From Chloroflexota bacterium (GTDB lineage Bacteria; Chloroflexota; Anaerolineae; Aggregatilineales; Phototrophicaceae), in the NCBI GenBank assembly GCA_026706395.1, contig JAPOYU010000131.1, positions 1-64,000 of the forward strand: a stretch of DNA of 64,000 nt, in the 5' to 3' direction. Position 1 is the first letter of the stretch, and every line of letters starts with the position of its first letter. Below are positions 1 through 8,895 of this stretch, piece by piece. Position numbers and translations under genes: made by a program. Under the pieces are notes generated by a model. It searched no databases. It had not been told where the DNA came from and worked only from the letters and a program-made list of their open reading frames with translations.

Positions 1-377
1 ATCATGGCGCGGTGGTCGGCGCGGGCTTTGATGACTTCTACGGCGAAGGCGTGACTGTCGGGCGGATGATCGCCGCTTATGTTAATGGTACGCTGGATGT
101 CAGTGCGACCGGAATCAGTTCCAGGGTGGACATCGGCGTGGCCGTCAATCTCGATACTGCTGAGGAATTGGGGATTACCGTTGCCGATTCCATATTGGAT
201 TCAGCTGTCATGGTGATCGAGGGCGGAGAGCTCAATGTACTAAGCGAGCCACCCAGATTGCCGGAGATGACGCTGGAAGAGCGCATGGCGGAAGACGCCG
301 CCTTCCTGGCTGAGCTCGAATGCACGCCCGAACGCATCGCCGAGGAACAAGCGGCGCTGGATGCGGCGGCGGAATAG
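1..377 (+). CDS. ABC transporter substrate-binding protein, C-terminal part (cut by window edge)
   Basis: This is the 3' end of a gene that begins before the window; the frame is open from base 3. The roughly 125 visible residues match the ends of the two proteins encoded downstream: a GAxVGAGFDDFYGEG stretch, an AVNLDTAEELG stretch and the terminal LPEMTLEERMAEDAAFLAEL block. Those two belong to the PF04392-type (TrpX-like) periplasmic binding family, so this is the first of three tandem paralogs. The visible part covers the second lobe and the C-terminal tail. A GTG at base 12 is in frame but is not the true start, since the homologous region lies deep inside the paralogs. A terminator follows 35 bases after the stop. 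The ligand is unknown. Confidence 0.8.
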   Translation, partial: HGAVVGAGFDDFYGEGVTVGRMIAAYVNGTLDVSATGISSRVDIGVAVNLDTAEELGITVADSILDSAVMVIEGGELNVLSEPPRLPEMTLEERMAEDAAFLAELECTPERIAEEQAALDAAAE

Positions 378-411
378 GCAGCTCATTCTGTCGAACCTTT
401 CGAGTCCAAGG

Positions 412-443
412 AGAGGGCGGTTGGAGACAATCGCCCTCTTTTG
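412..443 (+). terminator. Rho-independent terminator after the first binding protein
   Basis: The arms AGAGGGCG (412-419) and CGCCCTCT (432-439) form a perfect 8-bp stem with a 12-base loop, followed by TTTTGGTTT. The same stem sequence follows both downstream paralogs. Confidence 0.85.
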
Positions 444-561
444 GTTTCCGTCGCGATCAGCTTTTGCAATTCGCGCCGGTTTTTGTGCTATTCTTGAGAT
501 GAGCTATGTCACATTAAGCTACGCTTGTCGCTGAGAAGCGGCAAAGAAAGCGGGACAACCT

Positions 562-1761
562 ATGCGCGCAAGAACGCTGATCGGACTTCTGATGGCGGTG
601 CTTTTAATCGCGGCGCCGGCGCTGGCGGGTGATGATGACAAGCCTACAGTCGCCATCCTGCGCTACGGTGGCACGCCCCTTACCGCTTTGGCCGAAAAAG
701 GCATTCTGGATATGCTTGAAGCCTATGGCCTGGTGAATGCGGAGGAACGCGCCGTATTGGACGAGGCGGAAGACCTGGAAGGCGAGCGCATTAACGTCAT
801 CTACGGCGACGCCGGCTTCGATATTCCGGCGGCCAACATTATGGTGGAGGATGCGCTGGATCGCGGGGCGGATGCGCTCCTGACGCTTTCAACGCCAGTG
901 TCACAGATCGCCGCCAACGCCACGCGGGAAATGGACGACCCGCCGGCACTCATTTTCGCTATCGTCACCACGCCCTATTTCGCCGGCATTGCCGACGCCC
1001 CCTGCATCAAAGACAGCCACATAGCCGGCACGCAGACCGATGTGCCCTACGACGAGTTTGTGCCGCTGCTGAAGGTGCAGGACCCGGATATGAAAATGAT
1101 CGGCACAATCGTGAATATGGCTGAACCCAATAGCGTCTTCGGCATGGAACGAATCACCGAACTCGCCGAGGGACTCGGGATGCGCGTTGAAATGTCTCCG
1201 GTTGTCTCCTTCGCCGATCTGCAGCTCGCCACAGACGGCTTGATCAGCAAGGGCGTCGAGGCCATCGTCCTGCCCGCCAGCTATACCACGTCTATCGGTT
1301 TGTCCTCAATCGTAGACGCCGCCGCAGAGTACGGCGGGATACCGGTCTTTTCCATTGTGGCGCAACATGTCTATCGCGGCGCGACGGTAGGCGCCGACTT
1401 TTACAGCCTATATCGCGAAGGCGTCATCGCCGCCCGCATGTTGCTTGCTCATCTCAACGGCGACATTGACATCTCGCGTCTGAGCGTCAACTTAAAGCCC
1501 GGCTTCACCGTCGCCATCAATCTGGATTCCGCGGCGGAAGCGGACGTCGAGATCTCCGACGAGCTACTGGCGATGGCGGATTGGATGATTAAAGATGGTC
1601 AAAGCACCGAAGGCGTCACGCCCGAACTGCCCGAACATGGTATCGAACTGCCGGAGATGACGCTGGAAGAACGCCGCGCTTCTGACCTGGAGTTCCTCGC
1701 CGAGTTGTATTGCACGGATGAGATGATCGCCGCGCAGAAGGCGCAGTTGGAAACCCAATGA
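562..1761 (+). CDS. ABC transporter substrate-binding protein (PF04392-like), second paralog
   Basis: A 399-residue exported protein. Residues 1-22 form a signal peptide (MRARTLIG, hydrophobic core, then PALAG) with likely cleavage after ALA, and there is no lipobox. The mature part has the two-lobe layout of the TrpX-like/PF04392 family: a first lobe starting PTVAILRYGG, an NATREMDDPPALIF segment typical of the family, and a second lobe ending with LPEMTLEERR. Members usually bind amino acids or small metabolites for an ABC importer. No permease or ATPase of this type lies beside it, so the partner must be elsewhere or upstream. The ribosome-binding site is weak. Upstream it shares CTATG plus ATTAAGCT (504-520) with the next paralog, which suggests that the whole transcription unit was duplicated. 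Confidence 0.85.
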   Translation: MRARTLIGLLMAVLLIAAPALAGDDDKPTVAILRYGGTPLTALAEKGILDMLEAYGLVNAEERAVLDEAEDLEGERINVIYGDAGFDIPAANIMVEDALDRGADALLTLSTPVSQIAANATREMDDPPALIFAIVTTPYFAGIADAPCIKDSHIAGTQTDVPYDEFVPLLKVQDPDMKMIGTIVNMAEPNSVFGMERITELAEGLGMRVEMSPVVSFADLQLATDGLISKGVEAIVLPASYTTSIGLSSIVDAAAEYGGIPVFSIVAQHVYRGATVGADFYSLYREGVIAARMLLAHLNGDIDISRLSVNLKPGFTVAINLDSAAEADVEISDELLAMADWMIKDGQSTEGVTPELPEHGIELPEMTLEERRASDLEFLAELYCTDEMIAAQKAQLETQ

Positions 1762-1802
1762 AGTGACTGAAGCTGCGTTATCGCCTGCAACTGCAATGTA
1801 TG

Positions 1803-1838
1803 AGAGGGCGGTTGATGAGGATCGCCCTCTTTTCTTTT
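1803..1838 (+). terminator. Rho-independent terminator after the second binding protein
   Basis: AGAGGGCG (1803-1810) pairs with CGCCCTCT (1823-1830), followed by TTTCTTTT. The stem is identical to the one at 412-443. Confidence 0.85.
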
Positions 1839-1914
1839 CCCAATCAGCCATTTTCGACTATGATTAAGATTAAGCTGTATTGCTAGAAAATAAATTGCTG
1901 ACGCGAGGTGACAA

Positions 1915-3123
1915 ATGGTTCAGAGATTCCTGCTCCTAATTGCGGTATTGGTACTCAGCGTGAGTCCGGCGCTGCGGGCGCAAGAGGATGATATTCCCAC
2001 GATTGCCATGATGAACTTCGGCTATTCCGCCGGGCAGACATTGGCCACCAAAGGCGCATTCGATGTTTTGCAGGCTTATGGTTATTTCAACGAAGAAGAA
2101 CGCGTTTTGCTGGATGCGGGCGAGGACATGTTCGGTGAAAACATGAATGTGCTCTGGCGCAACGCCGGCTCGGATACGCCGACAGCCAACCTCATGGTTG
2201 AAGACGCGCTTGATCGTGGCGTGGACGCCATGCTGATCGTCACGACGCAGGTGACGCAAATCGCCGTCAACGCCACGCGGGATATGGAAGACCCGCCGGC
2301 GATCATGTTCAGTCTCGTCGGCTCACCCTATTTTGCCGGCATCGCCGATGCGCCCTGCATCAAGCCGAATCACGTGGGGGGATCACAGTATCATTTGCCC
2401 TATGCGGAATCTGTCGCGGTTACGCAGCTGTGGAATCCGGACATCAAAACCATTGGCGTGATTATCGCTCCGGGCGAACCCATTAGCGTGTCGGGCGGGA
2501 GAAATATTCGACTGGCGGCCGAAGCGCTCGGATTGACGGTGGAAGTCGCCAACGTCATCACCTTGAGCGATCTGAATCTGGCCACGGAAGCTTTGGTGAA
2601 CCGCGGTGTGGAAGCGCTCATCAATCCGGTCAGTTCCATCATCTTGTCCGGAACATCGCTGCTGCAGACTTTGACCGCCGAGTACGGCATTCCCCTGTTC
2701 GGGATCTTCCCCTACCACGTCTACAACGGCGCGACCGTGGCCGCCGGCTTCAATAACGTCTATGGCGAAGGCGCCATCCAAGGTCGCATGCTGGTCGCCC
2801 ATCTGAATGGGGATATCGACATATCCGAAATCAGCATAAACCGGACCGAGGACTTCGGCATCGCCATCAATCTGGATTCAGCCAAAGCGCAAGGCGTCGA
2901 GATACCCGACGAACTCTTGGCGATGGCGGATTTTGTCATCGAAGACGGCGTCAGCACCACTGGCGCCACGCGCGAATTGCCGGAGGTCGTCACCGAGCTG
3001 CCTGAGATGACGCTTGAAAAGCGCCGCGCCGCCGATCTGGCCTTCCTGGAGACGCTTCGCTGCACGCCCGAGATCATCGCCGAACAGCGAGCGGAATTGG
3101 AAGACACCTGGGCGGAGGACTAG
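1915..3123 (+). CDS. ABC transporter substrate-binding protein (PF04392-like), third paralog
   Basis: A 402-residue exported protein, clearly paralogous along its whole length to the gene before it. It has a signal peptide (MVQRFLLLIAVLVLSVSPAL, cleavage near residue 22), first-lobe motif NATRDMEDPPAIMF, a shared TPYFAGIADAPC-like stretch (here SPYFAGIADAPC) and the same C-terminal LPEMTLEKRRAADLAFLETL tail. The start is supported by GAGGTGA six to eight bases upstream. It is most likely the extracytoplasmic receptor of an ABC importer. The differences from its neighbour are spread along both lobes, so the three receptors may differ in ligand. No transport partner is adjacent; the ligand cannot be read from the sequence. 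Confidence 0.85.
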   Translation: MVQRFLLLIAVLVLSVSPALRAQEDDIPTIAMMNFGYSAGQTLATKGAFDVLQAYGYFNEEERVLLDAGEDMFGENMNVLWRNAGSDTPTANLMVEDALDRGVDAMLIVTTQVTQIAVNATRDMEDPPAIMFSLVGSPYFAGIADAPCIKPNHVGGSQYHLPYAESVAVTQLWNPDIKTIGVIIAPGEPISVSGGRNIRLAAEALGLTVEVANVITLSDLNLATEALVNRGVEALINPVSSIILSGTSLLQTLTAEYGIPLFGIFPYHVYNGATVAAGFNNVYGEGAIQGRMLVAHLNGDIDISEISINRTEDFGIAINLDSAKAQGVEIPDELLAMADFVIEDGVSTTGATRELPEVVTELPEMTLEKRRAADLAFLETLRCTPEIIAEQRAELEDTWAED

Positions 3124-3153
3124 CCTGCCGATTTCATACAGACGTTTCCCACA

Positions 3154-3186
3154 GGAGGGCGGCTCCGCGCAGTCGCCCTCTTTTTG
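3154..3186 (+). terminator. Rho-independent terminator after the third binding protein
   Basis: GAGGGCG (3155-3161) pairs with CGCCCTC (3174-3180), followed by a run of five T. Same stem as at 412 and 1803. Confidence 0.85.
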
Positions 3187-3241
3187 TTTCCGCGCGATGG
3201 TGCTAGATTTGGTCGAGTGCCGAAGTTAGGGGAGAGCAACT

Positions 3242-4294
3242 ATGCAAGCAGCGCGACTGCACGGACCAACGGACATCCGCCTCGCCGATGAGCCGGGACC
3301 GCCGCCGCCGGGACCGGGCGAAGTCACGCTGAGCATCGGGGCGGTCGGCCTCTGCGGCAGCGACTTGCACATGTACGAGACCGGGCGGATCGGCTACACC
3401 ACCGTGAGCAAGCCGGTAATCCTGGGCCACGAATTCATGGGACTGGTCGCGGCGGTCGGCGCCGATGCCCTGGATGGACAGCATCAGCCGCTGCGGATCG
3501 GCCAGCGCGTCGCCGTTGAGCCGGCCGTGCCCTGCTGGCGCTGCGAACTCTGCGAGAACGGCCACCCCAATCTCTGCCCGAATCATTATTTTTACGGGCT
3601 ATTCCCCGAAGACGGCGCCCTGCGCGAGCGCATGAACGTCAGCGCCCGCAACTGTTTCCCCATGCCCGACGCGCTGAGCGACGAAGTTGGTCCGCTGCTG
3701 GAGACGCTGGGCGTAGCCATCCACGCCATCGACCTGAGCAAGATACGCATCGCGGGTTCGGTAGCGGTGCTGGGCGCGGGACCGGTCGGTTTATTAATCG
3801 CTCGGCTGGCGGTCTTGGCGGGCGCGGCGCAGGTCTTCGCCTTCGACAAGTTTGACTGGCGTCTGCGAATGGCGCGAGCCTGGGGCGCGACCGGCGCGTT
3901 CAACATCGATGAATGTGATCCGGTCGGCGCGCTGATGGACCTCACCGGCGGGCGCGGCGTTGATGTGGCGATTGAAGCGGCCTGGGCCGATCACTCGGTG
4001 CAGCAGGCGGCCGATATGGCGCGGCCCGGCGGGCGGCTGGTCCTGGTCGGCATCCCGCCGGACGACAAGCTGCAGCTCCAGCATTCGGTCGCCCGGCGCA
4101 AGGGGCTGACCATCATGATGTCCCGGCGCATGAAGCATACCTATCCGCGTGCCATCGAACTGGCGACTTCGGGTACGGTCAAGCTGGAAGAATTGGTCTC
4201 GCATCGTTTCACGCTGGCGGATACGGCGCAAGCCTACGCCAGCAACGCCGCTTATGCGCCGGGCGTCAACAAGGTGATCTTGCGCGTGAACTGA
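3242..4294 (+). CDS. Zinc-dependent medium-chain dehydrogenase (sorbitol / threonine dehydrogenase-like)
   Basis: A 350-residue cytoplasmic MDR-family enzyme that would oxidise a polyol or sugar-acid hydroxyl with NAD(P). Catalytic zinc ligands are visible as C38 (GLCGSD) and H63-E64 (GHEF). The structural zinc loop has C98, C101, C104 and C112. The nucleotide-binding fold starts at GAGPVG (about 178-183). The length is normal for the family. The start follows GGGGAGAGCAACT. It stands alone after a terminator, and converges with the Uma2 gene seven bases beyond its stop. The relatives with this pattern include sorbitol, L-idonate 5- and threonine 3-dehydrogenases; the exact substrate is not determined. 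A second, divergent member lies at 39.8 kb. Confidence 0.88.
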   Translation: MQAARLHGPTDIRLADEPGPPPPGPGEVTLSIGAVGLCGSDLHMYETGRIGYTTVSKPVILGHEFMGLVAAVGADALDGQHQPLRIGQRVAVEPAVPCWRCELCENGHPNLCPNHYFYGLFPEDGALRERMNVSARNCFPMPDALSDEVGPLLETLGVAIHAIDLSKIRIAGSVAVLGAGPVGLLIARLAVLAGAAQVFAFDKFDWRLRMARAWGATGAFNIDECDPVGALMDLTGGRGVDVAIEAAWADHSVQQAADMARPGGRLVLVGIPPDDKLQLQHSVARRKGLTIMMSRRMKHTYPRAIELATSGTVKLEELVSHRFTLADTAQAYASNAAYAPGVNKVILRVN

Positions 4295-4301
4295 TAGCGG
4301 A

Positions 4302-4874
4302 TTAGGGGGCTGGGAAGATCTCGCGGACGGGGACTTCAAATCCCGGCAGGACCTCGCCACCGCTAAGAACGTCAGCATCCACTAGCGTGGCGGCGCCTGA
4401 CTGCGTGTGAACCTCGATAGTGCGTGTTTCCGGGTGAACGATCCAAACCAGGGCTGTGCCCGCGGCTAGCAGTTGCCGAATTTTGTGGTGCATATCCGTC
4501 GCTTTGTTGCTGGGGGAGATGACTTCCACGGCCAGATCCGGCGCCACATCCATCAATTGGTCGGGAAGTACGGCAGGGACGCTCGCGCTGCTTAGGAATG
4601 CGATGTCCAAAGCGCGGACGGTATCTCTGCCATCGGGATTGCGTTCCAAGATGAAGCCCGTTTCTGCCGCAGTTACAATGCCAAGTCCGTTGTCGACGAC
4701 GTAATTCCCAATCTTCAGGCTCAAGAGAAATGTTATCTGCCCATGCAATCCGGTTGGCTTTGGCATCTTGATGATTTCCCCATCGACTAGCTCAAGGATG
4801 CGGTCAATATATTCCTCGCTGCCGACGATTTCGAGGAAGCCCTCCGCGCTGATGACTTGTCGTTCCATGACCAT
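4302..4874 (-). CDS. Uma2-family (DUF820) restriction-endonuclease-like protein
   Basis: A 190-residue protein of the Uma2 family, which has a PD-(D/E)xK nuclease fold and is abundant in cyanobacteria and Chloroflexota; its biological role is unsettled. The expected acidic and basic positions are present: D90 (RALDIAFL), E117 in LAVEVISPS and K124. The C-terminal GGEVLPGFEVPVREIF block is typical. The open frame extends to 4973, but the N-terminal 33 residues there are unlike the family. The ATG at 4874 gives the usual MVMERQVISAEGF start and has a GAAAGG about a dozen bases upstream. It is convergent with the dehydrogenase before it. A second Uma2 gene is at 39157. Confidence 0.85.
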   Translation of the reverse strand: MVMERQVISAEGFLEIVGSEEYIDRILELVDGEIIKMPKPTGLHGQITFLLSLKIGNYVVDNGLGIVTAAETGFILERNPDGRDTVRALDIAFLSSASVPAVLPDQLMDVAPDLAVEVISPSNKATDMHHKIRQLLAAGTALVWIVHPETRTIEVHTQSGAATLVDADVLSGGEVLPGFEVPVREIFPAP

Positions 4875-5039
4875 GGCGATTCGTGCCTTTCGTCCTTGTC
4901 TTGGGCAAGTCCATTTTAACAGACTACCCTGTGGAAACAAACAGCCGCGCCAGCGCCCCGGCTTCAATTCCAATGCCAGGTTCGTAATTTCGCCCGAAGT
5001 TCATTATCATAGGCGCATTGAGGCAGCAGGAGAACGAGC

Positions 5040-5498
5040 ATGCACATTGAAGGCAGCTACGACTTTAAGTTTCAGCGCGAGCTGGTCTGGGAAGTCCTGA
5101 TGGACATCGACGTCCTCGGCAGCATCATCCCGGGCTCGAAAGGCTTGAACGAAATCGGCGAGAACAAATATCACAGCAGCCTGGCGGTGAAGGTCGGTCC
5201 CGTCAACGGCAAATTCGAAGCCAGCTTCGAGCTGGTCGATGTGGTCGAGCCGGAGAGCTACCGCCTGCTGGTCGAGGGCAAGGGACCCGCGGGCCATGTC
5301 ACTGGCGAGGGCACGATCAGCCTGGCGCAGGCGGACGGCGGCACCGTGATGAATTACGCCGGCGACGCGCGCATCGGCGGCAAGATCGCCGCGGTCGGCC
5401 AGCGCCTGCTCAATGTGGCGGCCAAACAAATCGCCAAACAGGCTCTGCGCAAGCTTTCCAAACAAGTCGAGCTGCGACTGGAAGCGACGGCGGGCTAA
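5040..5498 (+). CDS. CoxG-like SRPBCC-domain protein (carbon monoxide dehydrogenase subunit G family)
   Basis: A 152-residue single-domain protein of the CoxG/SRPBCC superfamily (START-like fold with a hydrophobic ligand cavity). It begins MHIEGSYDFKF and shows the family features PxDVLGSIIPG-like helix entry (VLGSIIPGSKGL), LAVKVGPVNGKF, GPAGHVTGEGTI and a C-terminal amphipathic helix (LLNVAAKQIAKQALRKLSK). Relatives are encoded with aerobic CO dehydrogenase (coxMSL) and help its membrane placement, but no cox genes are nearby, so this is an orphan whose role may be different. GGAG lies eleven bases before the ATG. It is followed by a hairpin-repeat region and then the glycolate oxidase genes. 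Confidence 0.82.
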   Translation: MHIEGSYDFKFQRELVWEVLMDIDVLGSIIPGSKGLNEIGENKYHSSLAVKVGPVNGKFEASFELVDVVEPESYRLLVEGKGPAGHVTGEGTISLAQADGGTVMNYAGDARIGGKIAAVGQRLLNVAAKQIAKQALRKLSKQVELRLEATAG

Positions 5499-5620
5499 TA
5501 GATGATTCCCGCGCCATCTATAGATATGTAGATACACGCGCGGCAAAGCCACCGCCCACGCAAAATACCTTGCCAATTGCAAAGGGCGGGAAGTTGACTG
5601 AATGCTGTCTCGGCGAGCGT

Positions 5621-5772
5621 CTTACTCCCCTCCCTGACTCGTCGGGGAGGGGCCGGGGGTGGGGTAAGCTGCCCGCCGGAGCGCTCATGGCGGATACTCA
5701 ATGCATATCGAAATCTACAGCAATGCGCGCAAGTCTCCCTCCATTGCGAGGGGGGGACATTAGAGGGGGGTG
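5621..5772 (+). repeat. GC-tract hairpin repeat element (two-hairpin copy)
   Basis: Two hairpins separated by about 60 bases. The first (5621-5668) pairs CCCCTCCC with GGGGAGGGG and also has outer CTTAC/GTAAG arms. The second (5731-5772) reads AAGTCTCCCTCC, GAGGGGGGGA, ATTAGAGGGGGG. The second hairpin closely resembles the copy at 24315-24359. Its last G-run ends just before the glcD start. Confidence 0.7.
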
Positions 5773-5779
5773 ACCTTCC

Positions 5780-7228
5780 ATGAACCATCCCTTTATCGAA
5801 GCTCTCGAAACCATCTACCCGCCCGAACGCATTCTGACGCGGGACGCGCAGCTGCTGCCCTATGAATCGGACGGGCTGACGGCTTTCCAAAGCAAACCTG
5901 GCGCAGTCGTCATACCGGAAAGTGAAGACGAAGTCATCGCCACCGTCCGCCTCTGCCACGAGATGGAAATGCCATTTGTCGCCCGCGGCAGCGGCACCAG
6001 CCTGTCCGGCGGCTCCCTGCCCATACCCGATGGCTTGGTCATCGCCTTGAATCGCCTGAATCGCATCAAACGCATCGACCCGCAGCAGCGCATCGCCGTG
6101 GTCGAGCCCGGCGTGGTCAACCTGCGCATCACGGAAGCGGCCCAACCCTACAACCTCTACTATGCCCCTGATCCGTCCAGCCAGTCGATCTGCACCATCG
6201 GCGGCAATATCGCCTTCAACAGCGGCGGCGCTCACTGCCTGAAATATGGCATGACCAGCAACCACGTGCTGGGCATGAAGGTGGTGCTGGCCGATGGCGC
6301 GGTGACGCAATTCGGGGGCGAGAGCATCGAAGGCATCGGCATCGGACCCGACTTGATCGGCTTATTCGTCGGCTCGGAAGGGCTTTTCGGCATCGCGCTG
6401 GAGATCACCGTGCGGCTCATGCCACAGCCGGAGCTGTATCGCACGGTGCTGGCCGCCTACGACGATATCGGCAAAGCCGGCGACGCCGTGTCGCTGGTGG
6501 TGGCCTCGGGCCTGCTGCCGGGCGCGATGGAGATCATGGACCGGCTGGCGATCAAAGCGGCCGAGGCATCGGTCGACGCCGGCTATCCCGACGCCGAAGC
6601 CCTGCTGATCATTGAGTTGGAGGGCGAAGCGCCCCAAGTCGAAGCGGAGTTCGAGCAGCTGCAGGGCATCATCGAGTCATCGGACGCTTTTGAACTGCGG
6701 GTCGCCAATAGCGAAGACGAGCGGGCGCGCATCTGGAAGGGGCGCAAGGGCGCCTTCTCCGCCGTCGGGCGGCTCAGCCCGGACTTCATCGTGCAGGATG
6801 GCGTGGTGCCGCGCAGCCGCTTGGGCGAGGCCCTGCTTGCCATCAATACGATAAAGGCGAAGTATGGCCTGGAGGTGGCCAACGTCTTCCACGCCGGCGA
6901 CGGCAATTTGCATCCCTTGATTCTCTATGACGGGCGCGAGGCCGGCGCCTTGGAACGGGCCGAAGCGCTGGCGGGCGAGATCCTGACGCTCTGTGTCTCG
7001 CTGGGCGGCTCGATAACCGGCGAGCACGGCATCGGCATGGAGAAGCGCGATTATCTGCCGACCATGTTCAGCGAAGCTGAGATCGACATCATGTCCGCGC
7101 TGAGGCAGGCGATCGACCCGAAGGAGATCGCCAATCGCGGCAAGATGTTCCCGGGCGGGGAGGCGCCGGCATTGCAGCGGCAGGGCTTGCATCCGCTGGA
7201 GCGGCACGGGGTGATTTCACGCGAATGA
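5780..7228 (+). CDS. glcD: Glycolate oxidase subunit GlcD (FAD-linked)
   Basis: A 482-residue FAD-linked oxidase of the GlcD/D-lactate dehydrogenase family, oxidising glycolate to glyoxylate as part of the GlcDEF complex at the inner face of the membrane. The PCMH-type FAD site is seen at [11 protein letters not shown] (about 68-78). The C-terminal half contains [10 protein letters not shown] and [18 protein letters not shown], typical of this family and of its active site. Length is normal. The start is preceded by AGAGGGGGGTGA, which comes from the end of the upstream repeat. The stop overlaps the glcE start by four bases, indicating translational coupling. With glcE and glcF in order the assignment is firm at complex level; D-lactate or another 2-hydroxy acid is a possible alternative substrate. 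Confidence 0.92.
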   Translation: MNHPFIEALETIYPPERILTRDAQLLPYESDGLTAFQSKPGAVVIPESEDEVIATVRLCHEMEMPFVARGSGTSLSGGSLPIPDGLVIALNRLNRIKRIDPQQRIAVVEPGVVNLRITEAAQPYNLYYAPDPSSQSICTIGGNIAFNSGGAHCLKYGMTSNHVLGMKVVLADGAVTQFGGESIEGIGIGPDLIGLFVGSEGLFGIALEITVRLMPQPELYRTVLAAYDDIGKAGDAVSLVVASGLLPGAMEIMDRLAIKAAEASVDAGYPDAEALLIIELEGEAPQVEAEFEQLQGIIESSDAFELRVANSEDERARIWKGRKGAFSAVGRLSPDFIVQDGVVPRSRLGEALLAINTIKAKYGLEVANVFHAGDGNLHPLILYDGREAGALERAEALAGEILTLCVSLGGSITGEHGIGMEKRDYLPTMFSEAEIDIMSALRQAIDPKEIANRGKMFPGGEAPALQRQGLHPLERHGVISRE

Positions 7229-8289
7229 CCGCGACCGCAATCCATACAAGCGCCGAATTGGCTGACTTCATCCGCTCGCATGAACACGTCCACGTCATCG
7301 GCCGCGGCAGCAAGACCGCCCTGCATCCGGGCGCAAAAGATGCCGCCCTTGCCGATCTCTCGGCGCTGAACGGCGTCGCAGAATATCAACCCAGCGAATA
7401 CACCATCACCGTCGGGGCCGGGACCGGCGTCACCGATGTGGCGGCGGCCCTGGCGGAAGCCGGGCAATACCTGCCCTTTGACCCGCTCCTGGCGGATTGC
7501 GCCACGATCGGCGGGACGGTGGCCGCCAACCTGTCGGGTTCGCGCCGTTTTCGCTACGGTGGCGCGCGCGATTTCATCCTGGACGCCCAGGTGGTCGATG
7601 GCTTGGGGCGCGAGTTTCGCGTCGGCGGCAAGGTGGTGAAGAACTCCGCCGGCTTCGACTTGAGCAAATTTCTCGTCGGCAGCCTGGGCCAATACGCCAT
7701 CATGACCGAGTTGACCTTCAAGGTTTTCCCCGATGTGTCAAGCTTCCGCAGTTTGAAAATGAGTTTCCGGAAACTGGACGATCTGCTCTCCGCGATCAGC
7801 GTCATCAATCAAAGCGCCTTCGAGCTTGACGCCCTGGACTTCGCGCCGTCCACCGGCGGCTGGTCGCTTTTGGCGCGGCTGGGTGGATCGCCGGCGATAT
7901 TGCCGGGGCGAGTCCAGCGCTTCACCGAGACCATGAAGCGGGAGACCGATCCGGACGATGTGTGCGACATTGACGACGGGCCCGCTCTGTGGAATCCGCT
8001 GGAGGGGCTTCGGGGCAACACCATCGTAAAGGTCGTGCTTCCGCTGAGCCAGGTCCCCGCGCTTGACGCCATGATTGCGGATTCGCAGCGGCGCTACGGC
8101 GTCGGCGGCAACCTGGCGTGGGTGGGGACGGACGATGTAGCCGGCCTGGATGCGGCGCTGAGACAACTTGGATTGCGAGGACTGTGCCTGCTGGGCGATG
8201 TGGAATCCCCCGTCATAGGCCAGCCGCTGGAGAACAAGCTGGCGGCCCGCGTGAAAGCCGTGCTCGATCCGCTTGCCAAGCTGGTCTGA
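7225..8289 (+). CDS. glcE: Glycolate oxidase subunit GlcE
   Basis: A 354-residue protein with an N-terminal FAD-binding PCMH domain ([13 protein letters not shown] near residue 25, [23 protein letters not shown] around 90-105) and a short C-terminal domain. It lacks the GEHG active-site region of GlcD, as expected of GlcE, which is the second flavoprotein subunit of glycolate oxidase. The family motif [18 protein letters not shown] is present. It overlaps glcD by four bases. The stop is followed by a 606-base gap before glcF, which is unusual because glcDEF are normally tightly packed. A longer open frame overlaps its end in another phase but has no protein-like features. Confidence 0.9.
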   Translation: MTATAIHTSAELADFIRSHEHVHVIGRGSKTALHPGAKDAALADLSALNGVAEYQPSEYTITVGAGTGVTDVAAALAEAGQYLPFDPLLADCATIGGTVAANLSGSRRFRYGGARDFILDAQVVDGLGREFRVGGKVVKNSAGFDLSKFLVGSLGQYAIMTELTFKVFPDVSSFRSLKMSFRKLDDLLSAISVINQSAFELDALDFAPSTGGWSLLARLGGSPAILPGRVQRFTETMKRETDPDDVCDIDDGPALWNPLEGLRGNTIVKVVLPLSQVPALDAMIADSQRRYGVGGNLAWVGTDDVAGLDAALRQLGLRGLCLLGDVESPVIGQPLENKLAARVKAVLDPLAKLV

Positions 8290-8895
8290 ATCTGAACTTG
8301 TCCCGAAATTATTTCCGCTCGTTATACTTTCGTATGATTATGATAGAAAATTCCAATACGAGAACATTTGGTCGCCTATCCTGCCTCGAAATCTGCTACG
8401 CTGATCCCATGAACACCTGCGCCCAAATCGCGATCGTCCGCTGCTCGCCGCCACGCCACCCGGTCAGATGGCCAGATGGCCAAAAAAACTTTTCCGTCGA
8501 CAACATCGTATTGGATTATCCATTGGAGAAAACACTTTTGCCCTTCCGATCAGTATCGTCGTTTCCAACCGAAAACCTACCCGATATACATGCCAAATCA
8601 ACCAATTGCTCGAAAATCAGTCCTATATCAATACAGTATCAATATAGTAGCATAAATCTATGTCCACAGTTCAGCCTCATCTCATCCATTTCCCATCCTT
8701 TGCTTATACTTTTCCATCACATTTCCGCGGATTTTCGCGACGCCAAATCGCGTTTTGCCCGATATTCCTTTCTGCCCTCGCATCTTTGCAATCCTGTTTC
8801 CCGCGTCATCGCCTCAGCGACCTCTATACGCTCCCCGAACTCAGTGGTAAAACAACCATATAAGCGCGTTCCAGCAATACGAGTGGTGAAAGACG
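8290..8895. other. 606-base gap between glcE and glcF without recognisable gene
   Basis: The stretch is visibly poorer in GC than its surroundings, particularly 8500-8870, and holds no protein I can support. It contains several TATACT words (8323, 8706), the words CAAATCGCG at 8426 and CCAAATCGCG at 8743, an A7CTTTT tract near 8482, and a near-palindrome at 8623-8647. Part of it (8412-8500) resembles the non-coding stretch at 43.65-43.70 kb in word content. It may be regulatory DNA for a separate glcF promoter or the decayed remains of an insertion. Confidence 0.5.
8623..8647. promoter_or_regulatory. Possible operator: near-palindrome with internal direct repeat
   Basis: Outer arms CTATAT (8623-8628) and ATATAG (8642-8647) are inverted, ATAC and GTAT flank the centre, and the word TATCAATA occurs twice (8626 and 8637) with an 11-base period. 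About 20 of 25 positions are symmetric. It lies 250 bases before glcF. The binding protein is unknown. Confidence 0.3.
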
